A stretch of 64,000 nt of DNA from the NCBI RefSeq assembly GCF_902498745.1, contig NZ_LR701479.1, forward strand, positions 872,292 to 936,291. The letters are read 5' to 3'. A program made the translations under genes and the position numbers. Position 1 is the stretch's first letter. Each line of letters starts with the position of its first letter. Below the pieces are notes generated by a model, which had not been told where the DNA came from, searched no databases, and worked only from the letters and a program-made list of their open reading frames with translations. The stretch is from Erythrobacter sp. EC-HK427. Its GTDB lineage: Bacteria > Pseudomonadota > Alphaproteobacteria > Sphingomonadales > Sphingomonadaceae. This document shows positions 22,079-29,920 of the stretch, in pieces.

Positions 22079-23064
22079 AGGCCCGTCGCTTTTCGCAAAG
22101 CCGCCTGAAACGCCGCGGGTTCGTCGAGTCGAAGAGCGACACGGTCGATGGTGCGGGTGCCGATCAGGCCGGGCATTTCGACCGGGCGCGCAAGGCGCAG
22201 CGTTACATTGGGCGCGCTCATGATCGCGGTATCGAGCGTCGATCTGGCCTTGAGAGTTTTGGCATCGAAGGTCTCGCCAATGCTGGCGATGGCGTCCAGC
22301 GGGATGGTGCAGTCATGCAGAATGCCCGTGCGCACGCGCAGACTGTCTTGCGTCAGCAACACCGGATTGAGCCGAAGGCTTTTGGTGAGCGCAATGAACC
22401 ACAATAGCCCCGCCAGCGTCGGCGCGAAGACAAGCCACGCAACAAAGGGGCTCCACAGGCTAAGCAGCAAGTGGACGACGCCCAGCTCAATCACCTGAAG
22501 GGCGATAAACACCCCCATCATCGGCGCGAGATAGCGATGATAGCCAAACGCCTGCGCGCCTTTGGGCACGTCCGGCTTGCCGTTCCACACGAAGAGCGCG
22601 AGATGCATCATCCGCACTTCCGTGAGGAAGAATTTGAGGAACGGGCCGGGCATGACTTCGCTCAAGGCCGCCTCGATATCCGCCCCGTCGCGCCATGCCT
22701 TGGTAACGCGGCGGGCGGCAACCGCGAACCACAGCATTGCCGTGAGGCCCAGCGCGGTGAGCAACGCGGGCAGCTCGAAAATCCGCGCGCGCACCGCAGG
22801 CGATGCACCGATAATGACGATGCACACCCCAAGCGCAGCCGCGCCAAGAATGGTGTGGATTGCGGGCTTCTTCTCGACAGCCTTGGCAATGGTGGCGAGG
22901 CACAGCGCGTCCATGACGATCCACGCAAACAGCAGCGCCGCGAGCGTCGCATTGGCCGCTGCCCAATCTGTGTAGGTCATCAGCCGCGCCAAGCCGATAG
23001 CGATCACTGGCAGCACGAATGGCGCGAATTTGCGAGCAAGCACGATGGGACGGGCGCTGGTCAT
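22075..23064 (-). CDS. Integral membrane protein of unknown function
   Basis: A 329-residue protein with about eight hydrophobic segments in two groups (residues ~15-130 and ~170-240). A soluble C-terminal part of about 85 residues contains LLTQDSLRVRTGILHDCTIPLDAIASIGE, reminiscent of bacterial PH-like membrane-associated domains. I do not recognise a named family. The gene starts at ATG 23064 with a four-base ATGA overlap to the membrane protein upstream, so the two are cotranscribed. Its stop overlaps that of the oxygenase gene on the other strand. Confidence 0.65.
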   Translation of the reverse strand: MTSARPIVLARKFAPFVLPVIAIGLARLMTYTDWAAANATLAALLFAWIVMDALCLATIAKAVEKKPAIHTILGAAALGVCIVIIGASPAVRARIFELPALLTALGLTAMLWFAVAARRVTKAWRDGADIEAALSEVMPGPFLKFFLTEVRMMHLALFVWNGKPDVPKGAQAFGYHRYLAPMMGVFIALQVIELGVVHLLLSLWSPFVAWLVFAPTLAGLLWFIALTKSLRLNPVLLTQDSLRVRTGILHDCTIPLDAIASIGETFDAKTLKARSTLDTAIMSAPNVTLRLARPVEMPGLIGTRTIDRVALRLDEPAAFQAALRKATGL

Positions 23065-23645
23065 GGAGAGACTTTATCGCCGGATTGCAAAAGCGAAAGT
23101 GCCCACTTTCGCATCCGCGTGACGTAGGACGCAAGAACTAGGACAACCTTCATGATTGTCAGTCCTAGGAGTGCCAAGACTAGGGCCAAAAAGATCACAT
23201 CCTTCCACCAAGGTGTCCAGGCTCCGCAGCCATCGAAGGCAAATGCGGCCGGAGAATCTATGACTTCGGGGCACCCTAGGTCATTAAGCCAATCCGTCCT
23301 GTAGAAGAGCAGCGAGGCGCCGAGCAGCAAGAGCAACACCGATATCAAACGATGGTCTGTAAACCGCATAAGCCAGGGGTTTGACCACGGCGCCTGCTGG
23401 AAGAAATCGGCCATATGCCAGAACCAGAGCAAGACGAAGAATATGATATAGCCTCTTAGCGCCTCGCCGAGTGGCCCGTAAAGCCATTCGTCGCGGAAGC
23501 GTCCAACCTCCCGTACAGAGTAAACCTCTTCCAGCCAATCATAGAGAGAGGTTGCCAGGATAAGCAGACTGAGCACCAGCATACTCGTCAGCCAGTTGAC
23601 CAGCTTCTGCCGATACTCCGCGCTCACCTCCCACACCCCGCGCAT
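23061..23645 (-). CDS. Small integral membrane protein, unusual base composition
   Basis: A 194-residue protein with four likely transmembrane segments (about residues 20-35, 65-85, 97-115 and 150-172) and a Trp/Tyr-rich loop. No family is recognised. The coding sequence is visibly poorer in G+C than its neighbours and uses codons such as CTA, AGA and ATA that are rare around it, a sign of recent acquisition or low expression. A GTG at 23627 is an alternative start. It is coupled by ATGA to the next membrane-protein gene. The 247 bases upstream, to the end of ung, hold nothing I can identify. Confidence 0.6.
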   Translation of the reverse strand: MRGVWEVSAEYRQKLVNWLTSMLVLSLLILATSLYDWLEEVYSVREVGRFRDEWLYGPLGEALRGYIIFFVLLWFWHMADFFQQAPWSNPWLMRFTDHRLISVLLLLLGASLLFYRTDWLNDLGCPEVIDSPAAFAFDGCGAWTPWWKDVIFLALVLALLGLTIMKVVLVLASYVTRMRKWALSLLQSGDKVSP

Positions 23646-23892
23646 CCCGCCATGCCCGGATCAGAGCATAGCCGCGCTGTAAACGCCGTGCGGGGATGAG
23701 CCTCAGTCACCGCAACAGCTTTCCTACAGCCGGGGGAGTTGTCAATTCGGAAGATATGAACCCTCTACCATTGTTTTCCTCGCCACAACCCTGTCCGTCC
23801 GCCCGAAAGGTGAGCGCAATTATCACTCAAAATCAATGCCATGGAAAGCGATTGCGAAAGTGACAGCGTGTAACCTTTGTCACCCAGCTACG

Positions 23893-24576
23893 CTACAGCG
23901 ACCAGTCGATCGCGCCGCGCCCGTGCTCTTCCAGAAACGCATTCGCGCGGCTGAAGGGTTTGCTGCCGAAGAAGCCGCGATGGGCGGAGAGCGGGCTGGG
24001 GTGCGGGCTGGCGATGATGCAGTGGCGCGTGGCGGGCCCAAGCGCGGAGATGCGTTTCGCTTTGCCCTGCGCATGGCTGCCCCAGAGGATGAACACGCTC
24101 GGCAAATCACGCTCCGCCACCGCCGCCACCAGCGCATCGGTAATCGCGTCCCATCCGCGCCCCGCATGGCTGCCCGCCTGCGCCGCCTCCACCGTCAGCG
24201 TGTTGTTGAGGAGCAGCACGCCTTGCCGCGCCCAGCTTTCCAGATTGCCGTGGCGGGGGCGGTGAATGCCCAGATCGCTCTCCAGCTCCTTGCAGATATT
24301 GACCAGCGATGGCGGCTGCCGGACGCCCTCGGGCACCGAAAAGCAAAGCCCGTGCGCTTGGCCCGGCCCATGATAGGGGTCTTGCCCCAGGATCACGACT
24401 TTCACGCTGTCCAGCGGGGTGAGTTCGAGCGCGCGCAGGCGGCAGCCCCTTGGCGGGTAGATCACCTTGCCCGCCGCCTCCTCGGCGCGCAGCCAGCCGC
24501 CGAGTTGCCGTGCCTCCGGCGTGGCCAGCGCGGGTTCGAGGACGGGCTTCCAGCTATCAGGGATCGCTTCGGTCAT
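23893..24576 (-). CDS. ung: Uracil-DNA glycosylase, family 1
   Basis: A 227-residue base-excision repair enzyme that removes uracil from DNA. The start ATG at 24576 gives MTEAIPDSW, typical for the family; the frame is open for 20 more codons without support. The water-activating motif [13 protein letters not shown] contains catalytic Asp66. The uracil-recognition Asn lies in LLLNNTLTV. The DNA-intercalation loop with catalytic His is [13 protein letters not shown]. It diverges from the RNase D-like gene with 80 bases between the starts. Confidence 0.96.
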   Translation of the reverse strand: MTEAIPDSWKPVLEPALATPEARQLGGWLRAEEAAGKVIYPPRGCRLRALELTPLDSVKVVILGQDPYHGPGQAHGLCFSVPEGVRQPPSLVNICKELESDLGIHRPRHGNLESWARQGVLLLNNTLTVEAAQAGSHAGRGWDAITDALVAAVAERDLPSVFILWGSHAQGKAKRISALGPATRHCIIASPHPSPLSAHRGFFGSKPFSRANAFLEEHGRGAIDWSL

Positions 24577-24656
24577 GCTCTGTTGTTTACGCTTGGCCAG
24601 CAGCGAGGCAAAGCCGCCCTTCCCCTCCATCCCCAATGCGACTAAGGCGCGATGCG

Positions 24657-25274
24657 ATGACTGTTCACTATCACGAAGAAGACCTGCCCGCAGGCGTGCT
24701 CGCCGATGGCCCCGTGGCCGTCGATACCGAAACCATGGGTCTTGTCACTCCGCGTGACCGGCTATGCGTTGTCCAGATCAGCGATGGCAAGGGCGATGAA
24801 CATCTGGTGCGCTTTGCCAATGGCAGCGCCTATGATTGCCCCAATTTGAAAGCCGTGCTGGCCGATCCGGCACGGGTGAAAATCTACCACTTCGCCCGCT
24901 TCGATCTCGCCGCGATCGAGCATTATCTGGGCGTGGAGGCAGGGCCGGTGTTCTGCACCAAGATCGCCAGCAAAATGACGCGGACATACACCGGCTATCA
25001 CGGGCTCAAATCCATCGTCGAGGAATTGCTGGGCGAAAGCATTTCCAAGCAGCAGCAGAGCTCCGACTGGGGCGCGCCCACGCTGTCCGATGCGCAGCGC
25101 GAATATGCTGCGTCCGATGTGCGCTATCTCCACCGCTTGCGCGAGGTATTTATCGAACGGCTGGAGCGCGAAGGCCGCATGGCGATGGCGCAGGCCTGTT
25201 TCGATTTCCTCCCCACGCGCGCGCGGCTGGACATTGCCGGATGGGCCGAAGAGGATATTTTCAGCCACGCGTAA
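24657..25274 (+). CDS. rnd: RNase D-type 3'-5' exonuclease (DEDDy)
   Basis: A 205-residue exonuclease domain. The DEDDy residues are visible: Asp23 and Glu25 in [10 protein letters not shown], Asp in [12 protein letters not shown], and Tyr/Asp in [12 protein letters not shown]. It lacks the HRDC domains of full-length E. coli RNase D, so it is the short form common in alphaproteobacteria, active in RNA 3' trimming. The ATG at 24657 is chosen because it directly precedes the conserved domain. The lptC gene follows after 36 bases in the same direction, as often seen in this class. Confidence 0.88.
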   Translation: MTVHYHEEDLPAGVLADGPVAVDTETMGLVTPRDRLCVVQISDGKGDEHLVRFANGSAYDCPNLKAVLADPARVKIYHFARFDLAAIEHYLGVEAGPVFCTKIASKMTRTYTGYHGLKSIVEELLGESISKQQQSSDWGAPTLSDAQREYAASDVRYLHRLREVFIERLEREGRMAMAQACFDFLPTRARLDIAGWAEEDIFSHA

Positions 25275-25310
25275 GGCAGGATTCGCCACACGGGCGCTTG
25301 GGATTGAGTG

Positions 25311-25982
25311 ATGACAGCAGCTGCCGACAGAATGCGCTCCAAGCGCCAGGCCTTCGCGGCTCCCGGCAGTGCGCTCGATAGCATTGTCCGCGTGCTGGCG
25401 TTGGGCCTGCCTGCGCTGGTCGGCGTGATTGCAGCGATGATGGTGATTTCCCCGCTGTCGCCGCGCGGCGAAGTCAGCTTCCTGCTCGATCGCAACAAGG
25501 TCGCCGTGGCGGATGACCGGATGCGGGTGGATAGCGCGCTCTATCGCGGGCAGGATGATAGCGGGCGGCCCTATTCGCTTGGCGCCGGTGTCGCGGTGCA
25601 GCGCAGCAACAGTGTGCCGCTGGTCGAGCTGGAAGACCTGACCGCGCGGATCGTTCTGCCCGAAGGCCCCGCCATGCTCACCGCCGCCGCAGGCACATAT
25701 GCGATTGATGACGAGCGGGTGAGCGTTCCCGGCATCGTGCAATTCACTGCGTCAGACGGCTATGATATGTCGGCGCGCAATGTGACGATTGATCTGGCGA
25801 ACCAGTTGCTGGTGGGCACCGGACGTATCAGCGGCGTAATCCCCGCAGGCACTTTCAGTGCGGATTCGATGACGGCCAATCTGGCGAGCCGAGAGATTAC
25901 CCTTCGCGGCAATGTGCGCGGACGGATGGTGCCCGGGCAGTTGCGCCTGCCGCGCGGGATGGACATGGACGATTTCGAGTAA
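25311..25982 (+). CDS. lptC: LPS export protein LptC
   Basis: A 223-residue bitopic inner-membrane protein of the Lpt bridge, handing LPS from LptBFG to LptA. One transmembrane helix lies at about residues 25-46 (VLALGLPALVGVIAAMMVI) after a basic N-terminus. The periplasmic beta-jellyroll follows, with VDSALYRGQDDSGRPYSL, the pattern of the LptC family. It is followed immediately by lptA. An alternative GTG start lies one codon upstream. Confidence 0.88.
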   Translation: MTAAADRMRSKRQAFAAPGSALDSIVRVLALGLPALVGVIAAMMVISPLSPRGEVSFLLDRNKVAVADDRMRVDSALYRGQDDSGRPYSLGAGVAVQRSNSVPLVELEDLTARIVLPEGPAMLTAAAGTYAIDDERVSVPGIVQFTASDGYDMSARNVTIDLANQLLVGTGRISGVIPAGTFSADSMTANLASREITLRGNVRGRMVPGQLRLPRGMDMDDFE

Positions 25983-25992
25983 GGTGATGGTG

Positions 25993-26562
25993 ATGACAGC
26001 ACAATCGGTTGCAACACGCCCTTCGCTCCCCACACTCGCTTTGCGCGGGCTGGCGGGCGGTTTGCTGGCAGGGGCGGTTGTCTCCGCCGGGTTCGGCTCG
26101 CTGGCAGGGGCGCAGGAAATTTCCGGCCTAGCGAGCAACGAGCCGGTCAGCTGGGCTGCCGATTTCGGGCAATTGCAGGATCAGCAGAACCGCGTGGTGC
26201 TGCAAGGCAATGTCGAGATTACGCAGGGCGATTTGCGTCTGACGGCAGAGCGCACGACCATCGCTTACACGGACAATGGCGCGCTGCGCATCCAGCGGAT
26301 CGATGCGAGCGGCGGCGTAGTCGTCACCCGCGGAGCCGAGCGCGCGCAGGGCGATGCAGCGGTGTATGATTTCAACCAGCGGGTGATTATCCTGTCGGGC
26401 GGTGTGGCGATCAATCGCGGGGCTGACCGGCTCGATGGCGGGCGGCTGACGATCGATCTCGATAACGGCGTCACCAGCGTCGACGGTGCCGGTTCGCGCC
26501 CTGCCAACGGCCAGAATGCGGGACGCGTGTCGGGTGTGTTCGAAGTTCCCGAGCAGGACTAA
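25993..26562 (+). CDS. lptA: Periplasmic LPS transport protein LptA
   Basis: A 189-residue periplasmic protein with a Sec signal peptide ending near SLAGAQE, followed by the OstA-like beta-jellyroll (VVLQGNVEITQGDLRLTAERTTIAY), which polymerises head to tail to carry LPS across the periplasm. AAGG at 25981-25984 sits eight bases before the ATG at 25993, so this start is preferred to the ATG at 25987. lptB is not adjacent here. The stop codon interlocks with that of the convergent gene at 26559. LptE, another part of the system, is encoded at 57656-58162. Confidence 0.88.
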   Translation: MTAQSVATRPSLPTLALRGLAGGLLAGAVVSAGFGSLAGAQEISGLASNEPVSWAADFGQLQDQQNRVVLQGNVEITQGDLRLTAERTTIAYTDNGALRIQRIDASGGVVVTRGAERAQGDAAVYDFNQRVIILSGGVAINRGADRLDGGRLTIDLDNGVTSVDGAGSRPANGQNAGRVSGVFEVPEQD

Positions 26563-27263
26563 TCGGCGCAGGCTTCTCGTAGGCTTTGCGCGGCTGTGGC
26601 ATGGCCCTCGGCTTCGTATTGCGCGGCAATGCGGGTCAGGCGCGGGCAATCGAGGGCGGCGTCCTGCTCGCCTGCCAGCGCCATCGTGGCGGCAAAATCG
26701 TCGGGTGCGGCGGCATTGGACAAGGCATCCGGAACCTGCCTCTGCCAATGCCCTGCCTTGGCAAAGCGCGTGGCAAAGGCAGCGCGGCCCTCTGCGGTCG
26801 AGACAAGCTGCGCCGCATACAGGCTCGCCCCTTCCCCCTCGCCAATCGCATAAAGCGCGGCGATGCGCATGGCGGCGATATCGTGCGCACCTTGGGCAAT
26901 GGCGGCGGCCGCCCCCGCCTGCTGCGCCAGCGGATCGCGCCAGCCGCGCTGCATCGCCAGTTCGAGCGCGGCGCGCGAGCGTTCCTCCTCACCCGCCATC
27001 GCTGCGGCGACGGCGAACAGGCCGAGATGCTCGGCGGGCAAAGGGCGGCGGGCGAGCAAGGCTTGGGCCTCGGCCAAAGCGTCCTCGCCATCCTGCGCCG
27101 CGATGGCGTGGCGCGTGCGCTGCTCTGCAGCAAAGCCGGAGAAAGCAGGCGGCACCGCGCCTGCCAATTGGGGCGCGAAACGCGCTGTGCGGTCAAGCTG
27201 CGCAAAGCCCGCCACCAGCGCCAAGCCTGCCAGCGCCAGCCAGAAGAGAAGGCGCCTCATCAC
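26559..27263 (-). CDS. Membrane-anchored TPR-like protein of unknown function
   Basis: A 234-residue protein with one N-terminal hydrophobic segment (LLFWLALAGLALVAGF) and an Ala-rich helical remainder in pairs of helices, as in TPR or Sel1-type repeats. No catalytic motif is visible. It starts inside the stop codon of the O-antigen-ligase-like gene (ATGA overlap) and is probably a partner of that enzyme; small TPR proteins often accompany Wzy/ligase genes. Function not established. Confidence 0.6.
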   Translation of the reverse strand: MMRRLLFWLALAGLALVAGFAQLDRTARFAPQLAGAVPPAFSGFAAEQRTRHAIAAQDGEDALAEAQALLARRPLPAEHLGLFAVAAAMAGEEERSRAALELAMQRGWRDPLAQQAGAAAAIAQGAHDIAAMRIAALYAIGEGEGASLYAAQLVSTAEGRAAFATRFAKAGHWQRQVPDALSNAAAPDDFAATMALAGEQDAALDCPRLTRIAAQYEAEGHATAAQSLREACAD

Positions 27264-28561
27264 CGTTCAGCCTCCCGCGCCCGCACCAGCAGCACGACGA
27301 GCACCGCACCCATGCAGAGCATAGTCTGGTTGCGCAGCGGGTAATCGAGCAGCGATTGCAGCGCGATGGCGGCCAGCCCCGCCCCCGCGCCCAGCCTCAG
27401 CCAAGTGCCTTGCGGGGAACCACCGCGCAGGCTCGCCCGCGCAATCCAGAGCAGCCAGCCCAGCGCGATCAGCAGGGCGGGAACTCCGCCCTCGATAGCG
27501 ATTTCCAGCCAGTCGCTATGCGCTCTGCCTGCCTTGCGCGGCGAGACGTGTTCGAGCGATTCGTGCAGCTGGAACACCTCGTCAAACGTCCCCATCCCGC
27601 TACCGACCGGCGCATAGAAGCGCGCTGCGTAAACACTGTCTTCCCACATTTCAGGCCGGTCGCTCGCTCCGCCTGCAAACCGGTCAAGACTTGTGGCGAG
27701 ACGGCTTTCGCCGCTCACTGTGAGCGCCATCGCGCCTGCACCCAGCACGCCCGCGCCCAGCAACAGCGCCGCAATCGGGGCCAGCGGCCTGCCCGTCATG
27801 CGTTTGGCGAGGATCAGCCGCAGCGCCAGCACCAGTACGGGAAGCGCGAGCAGTGCCATGCCCGAACGCGATTGGGTGAGCACCACGGCGACGGCAAACA
27901 GGGCCCCCGCTCCACCCCAGGCCCAGCGGCACAGCACATGGCGCGGCCATGGCAGCGCGGCGAGTAGCGTGAGCGCGGTCACAAATAGCAGTGCGGTCGA
28001 ATTGCGATTGGCGAAGGTCGCGTAGAACACATCGGCGCGCGGGCGCTCGGCATACAGCAGGCCGATGGCATTGCCCGAGAGCAGTTGCATCGCGCCCAGC
28101 GCGAATGCCGCAACGCAGCCCCAGAGCAGCGTGTGCGCCAGCGCCAGCTTGTCCTCGCGCGGCAACGCACTGCCCAGGATGATAATCGTCGCCGGAGCCA
28201 GCGTCCCGCAAAAAGCCACCAGCGTGCGCATCGGGTCAAGGCTGAGGGGAAACCAGCGCGCGCCAAGCTCTGCCAGCGCGAAACTCTCTGCCACAGCGCC
28301 GCGCCCCGGCAAGGCCTGCCACAACGCGGGCGGCAGCGGCAGCAATTGCAGCAGCGGCAGCGCCAGCGTTGCCAGCACCAGCGCCCGCAGTCCCCAAGGC
28401 GCAGTCCGGACGAAACCGGCAACGCGCTGCGGATGGGCAGCCAGCACACCGAGCGCCAGCAGCTGGATCGCCAGATTGCGCAGTCCATAGGCAACGCCAC
28501 CGCCGCCAAGCAGCAGCGCAGCGACACATAAAAGCTGGAGATGGAACCGGGCCGAGCGCAC
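27260..28561 (-). CDS. O-antigen ligase/polymerase-like membrane protein
   Basis: A 433-residue protein with 10-12 transmembrane segments. The central ligase-type region has LTQSRSGMALLALPVLVL and a large periplasmic loop containing GSGMGTFDEVFQ and AHSDWLEIAIEGG, the RG/H-type signature of the O-antigen ligase family (PF04932). It would join lipid-linked glycan units to an acceptor or to each other. GTG at 28561 (or TTG at 28564) is the only reasonable start. It lies apart from the polysaccharide locus and is coupled to a TPR-like gene downstream. Its substrate is unknown. Confidence 0.75.
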   Translation of the reverse strand: MRSARFHLQLLCVAALLLGGGGVAYGLRNLAIQLLALGVLAAHPQRVAGFVRTAPWGLRALVLATLALPLLQLLPLPPALWQALPGRGAVAESFALAELGARWFPLSLDPMRTLVAFCGTLAPATIIILGSALPREDKLALAHTLLWGCVAAFALGAMQLLSGNAIGLLYAERPRADVFYATFANRNSTALLFVTALTLLAALPWPRHVLCRWAWGGAGALFAVAVVLTQSRSGMALLALPVLVLALRLILAKRMTGRPLAPIAALLLGAGVLGAGAMALTVSGESRLATSLDRFAGGASDRPEMWEDSVYAARFYAPVGSGMGTFDEVFQLHESLEHVSPRKAGRAHSDWLEIAIEGGVPALLIALGWLLWIARASLRGGSPQGTWLRLGAGAGLAAIALQSLLDYPLRNQTMLCMGAVLVVLLVRAREAER

Positions 28562-28588
28562 CAAGGGTCAGGTCACGCGCGGCGGCGC

Positions 28589-28879
28589 TCAGCCACCCGT
28601 GCCGGGCGATGCATTATCGCCGGGGCCGTCATCTTCCTCGACATCGCCGCCCAGCGCGAACAGCGCGCCGCCCAGAATGCCAAGGCCAATCAGGAATACT
28701 TCCCACGGCATGCGTCCGGGGAGCAGGAAATCCTCTTCGTCGGGGATCAGGGGCGACCAGCCAGTCGCGCCCAGCGAGATCGCGGCATCGACCGCACGGG
28801 TATTGTCCTGCGCGGCAACGGCAATGGGCGTCACAGCAAGGCTGATGGCAGCCATTCCGGCGATTGCATTCCTGATCAT
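28589..28879 (-). CDS. Small exported protein with C-terminal membrane segment
   Basis: A 96-residue protein with a Sec signal peptide (cut near AVAAQD), a short soluble part and one hydrophobic segment (WEVFLIGLGILGGALFALGG), ending in an acidic Gly/Pro tail. AGGAGG lies seven bases before the ATG at 28879. Similar small proteins with a predicted lumenal stretch and a glycine-rich helix are frequent in sphingomonads, but I cannot name a family. It lies between the O-ligase-like gene and the divergent lasso-like locus. Confidence 0.6.
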   Translation of the reverse strand: MIRNAIAGMAAISLAVTPIAVAAQDNTRAVDAAISLGATGWSPLIPDEEDFLLPGRMPWEVFLIGLGILGGALFALGGDVEEDDGPGDNASPGTGG

Positions 28880-29053
28880 CTCCAGCCTCCTGCTGCCACT
28901 TGCTCGCGAAATTAGGGCAAATCCGCTATGTCCGCAATGCGCATAGCAGATCGCGCCTAACATTTCGCCAAGGCAGCGGTAAATTGCTGTCACCCTCTTG
29001 CGCCAATCACACTGGCGTAAATGCCGCTCCTGCGTGCTATAGATGGCGCCGCC

Positions 29054-29914
29054 ATGTCCCAGCCGCTGAGCCAACGCCTGCAAGATCCCGCTTATCGCGA
29101 CGCGCATCTGTGCGCCGCGCTGGTGCTGCGGCAGGAGGCGCGGCTGGCTTGGTATGACAGCTTTTTCCTGCGCCGTTTCGCCTTGGCGCGCCGCTTTCTC
29201 GAGGTGCATTCGCCCGGCGAAGTTGCGCGCTTTGTGGAAGGCTTCGCGCCGCTCCAGCCGCCGCCGGATGTCGCACCGTCCCTGCTGCCCGCATTGTTCG
29301 ACGCGGCTCAGCAAAAAGCTATCATGGAGGAAGTCGCCGCGATCCGCCCTGATGCGCTGGAAACACACGAGATTGCCGCGTTTGGCCGCCACGTGGTGCA
29401 CGATCACCCGCCGTTTCTCGCTTTGCAGCGCGCGCTTCTGCCCAAGGTAAGCGCGCTAGTCGGCTGCGAGCTTGCCTTGGGCTACAATTTCCTCAGCCTC
29501 TACGGGCCGACGGGGCGCTGCGATCCGCATATGGACCAGCCGCTCTCGATGTATACGCTCGATTATTGCATCGCGCAGAATGTGCGCTGGCCGATCCGGT
29601 TCAGCAGGCGGATCGATTGGATGGACGTGGCGCAGCGCCCCGCTTCGCCACAAGATGTGCTGGACGATCCGGCGCTGGACTTCACCCCTTACGAACTGGG
29701 CCAGAATGACGCGCTGCTGTTCTGCGGCAGCGCGCAATGGCATTACCGCGAGGCGATGCCGCCGGGCGGTTACAGCCATCTGCTTTTCTTCCATTACTAT
29801 CCGGCGGGGTGCGAGGCGCTGGTCAATCCGGCGCAGTGGCCTGCCCATTTCGGCCTGCCGCAATTACAGGCGCTGCTCGATCTGCTCGACGATCCGCAGG
29901 TCTATGGCGGATAG
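29054..29914 (+). CDS. Putative Fe(II) dioxygenase of the lasso-like locus
   Basis: A 286-residue protein. A helical N-terminal half precedes a cupin-like core with HMD (His159, Asp161) in GRCDPHMDQPLSMYTLD and a distal His230 in GSAQWHYREAMPPGG, the facial triad arrangement of 2OG-Fe(II) oxygenases. It stops seven bases before the cyclase-like gene, so it is the first gene of that transcript and could hydroxylate the precursor peptide. It is not a B2 leader peptidase: the transglutaminase-type Cys-His-Asp pattern is absent. The assignment rests on the HxD...H motif and position only. Confidence 0.55.
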   Translation: MSQPLSQRLQDPAYRDAHLCAALVLRQEARLAWYDSFFLRRFALARRFLEVHSPGEVARFVEGFAPLQPPPDVAPSLLPALFDAAQQKAIMEEVAAIRPDALETHEIAAFGRHVVHDHPPFLALQRALLPKVSALVGCELALGYNFLSLYGPTGRCDPHMDQPLSMYTLDYCIAQNVRWPIRFSRRIDWMDVAQRPASPQDVLDDPALDFTPYELGQNDALLFCGSAQWHYREAMPPGGYSHLLFFHYYPAGCEALVNPAQWPAHFGLPQLQALLDLLDDPQVYGG

Positions 29915-29920
29915 CTGCCG

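Noticed and set aside
28589-28879. The small exported protein as the missing lasso B2 peptidase
   Set aside because: It is only 96 residues long, has no Cys-His-Asp set, and is divergent from the lasso-like operon.
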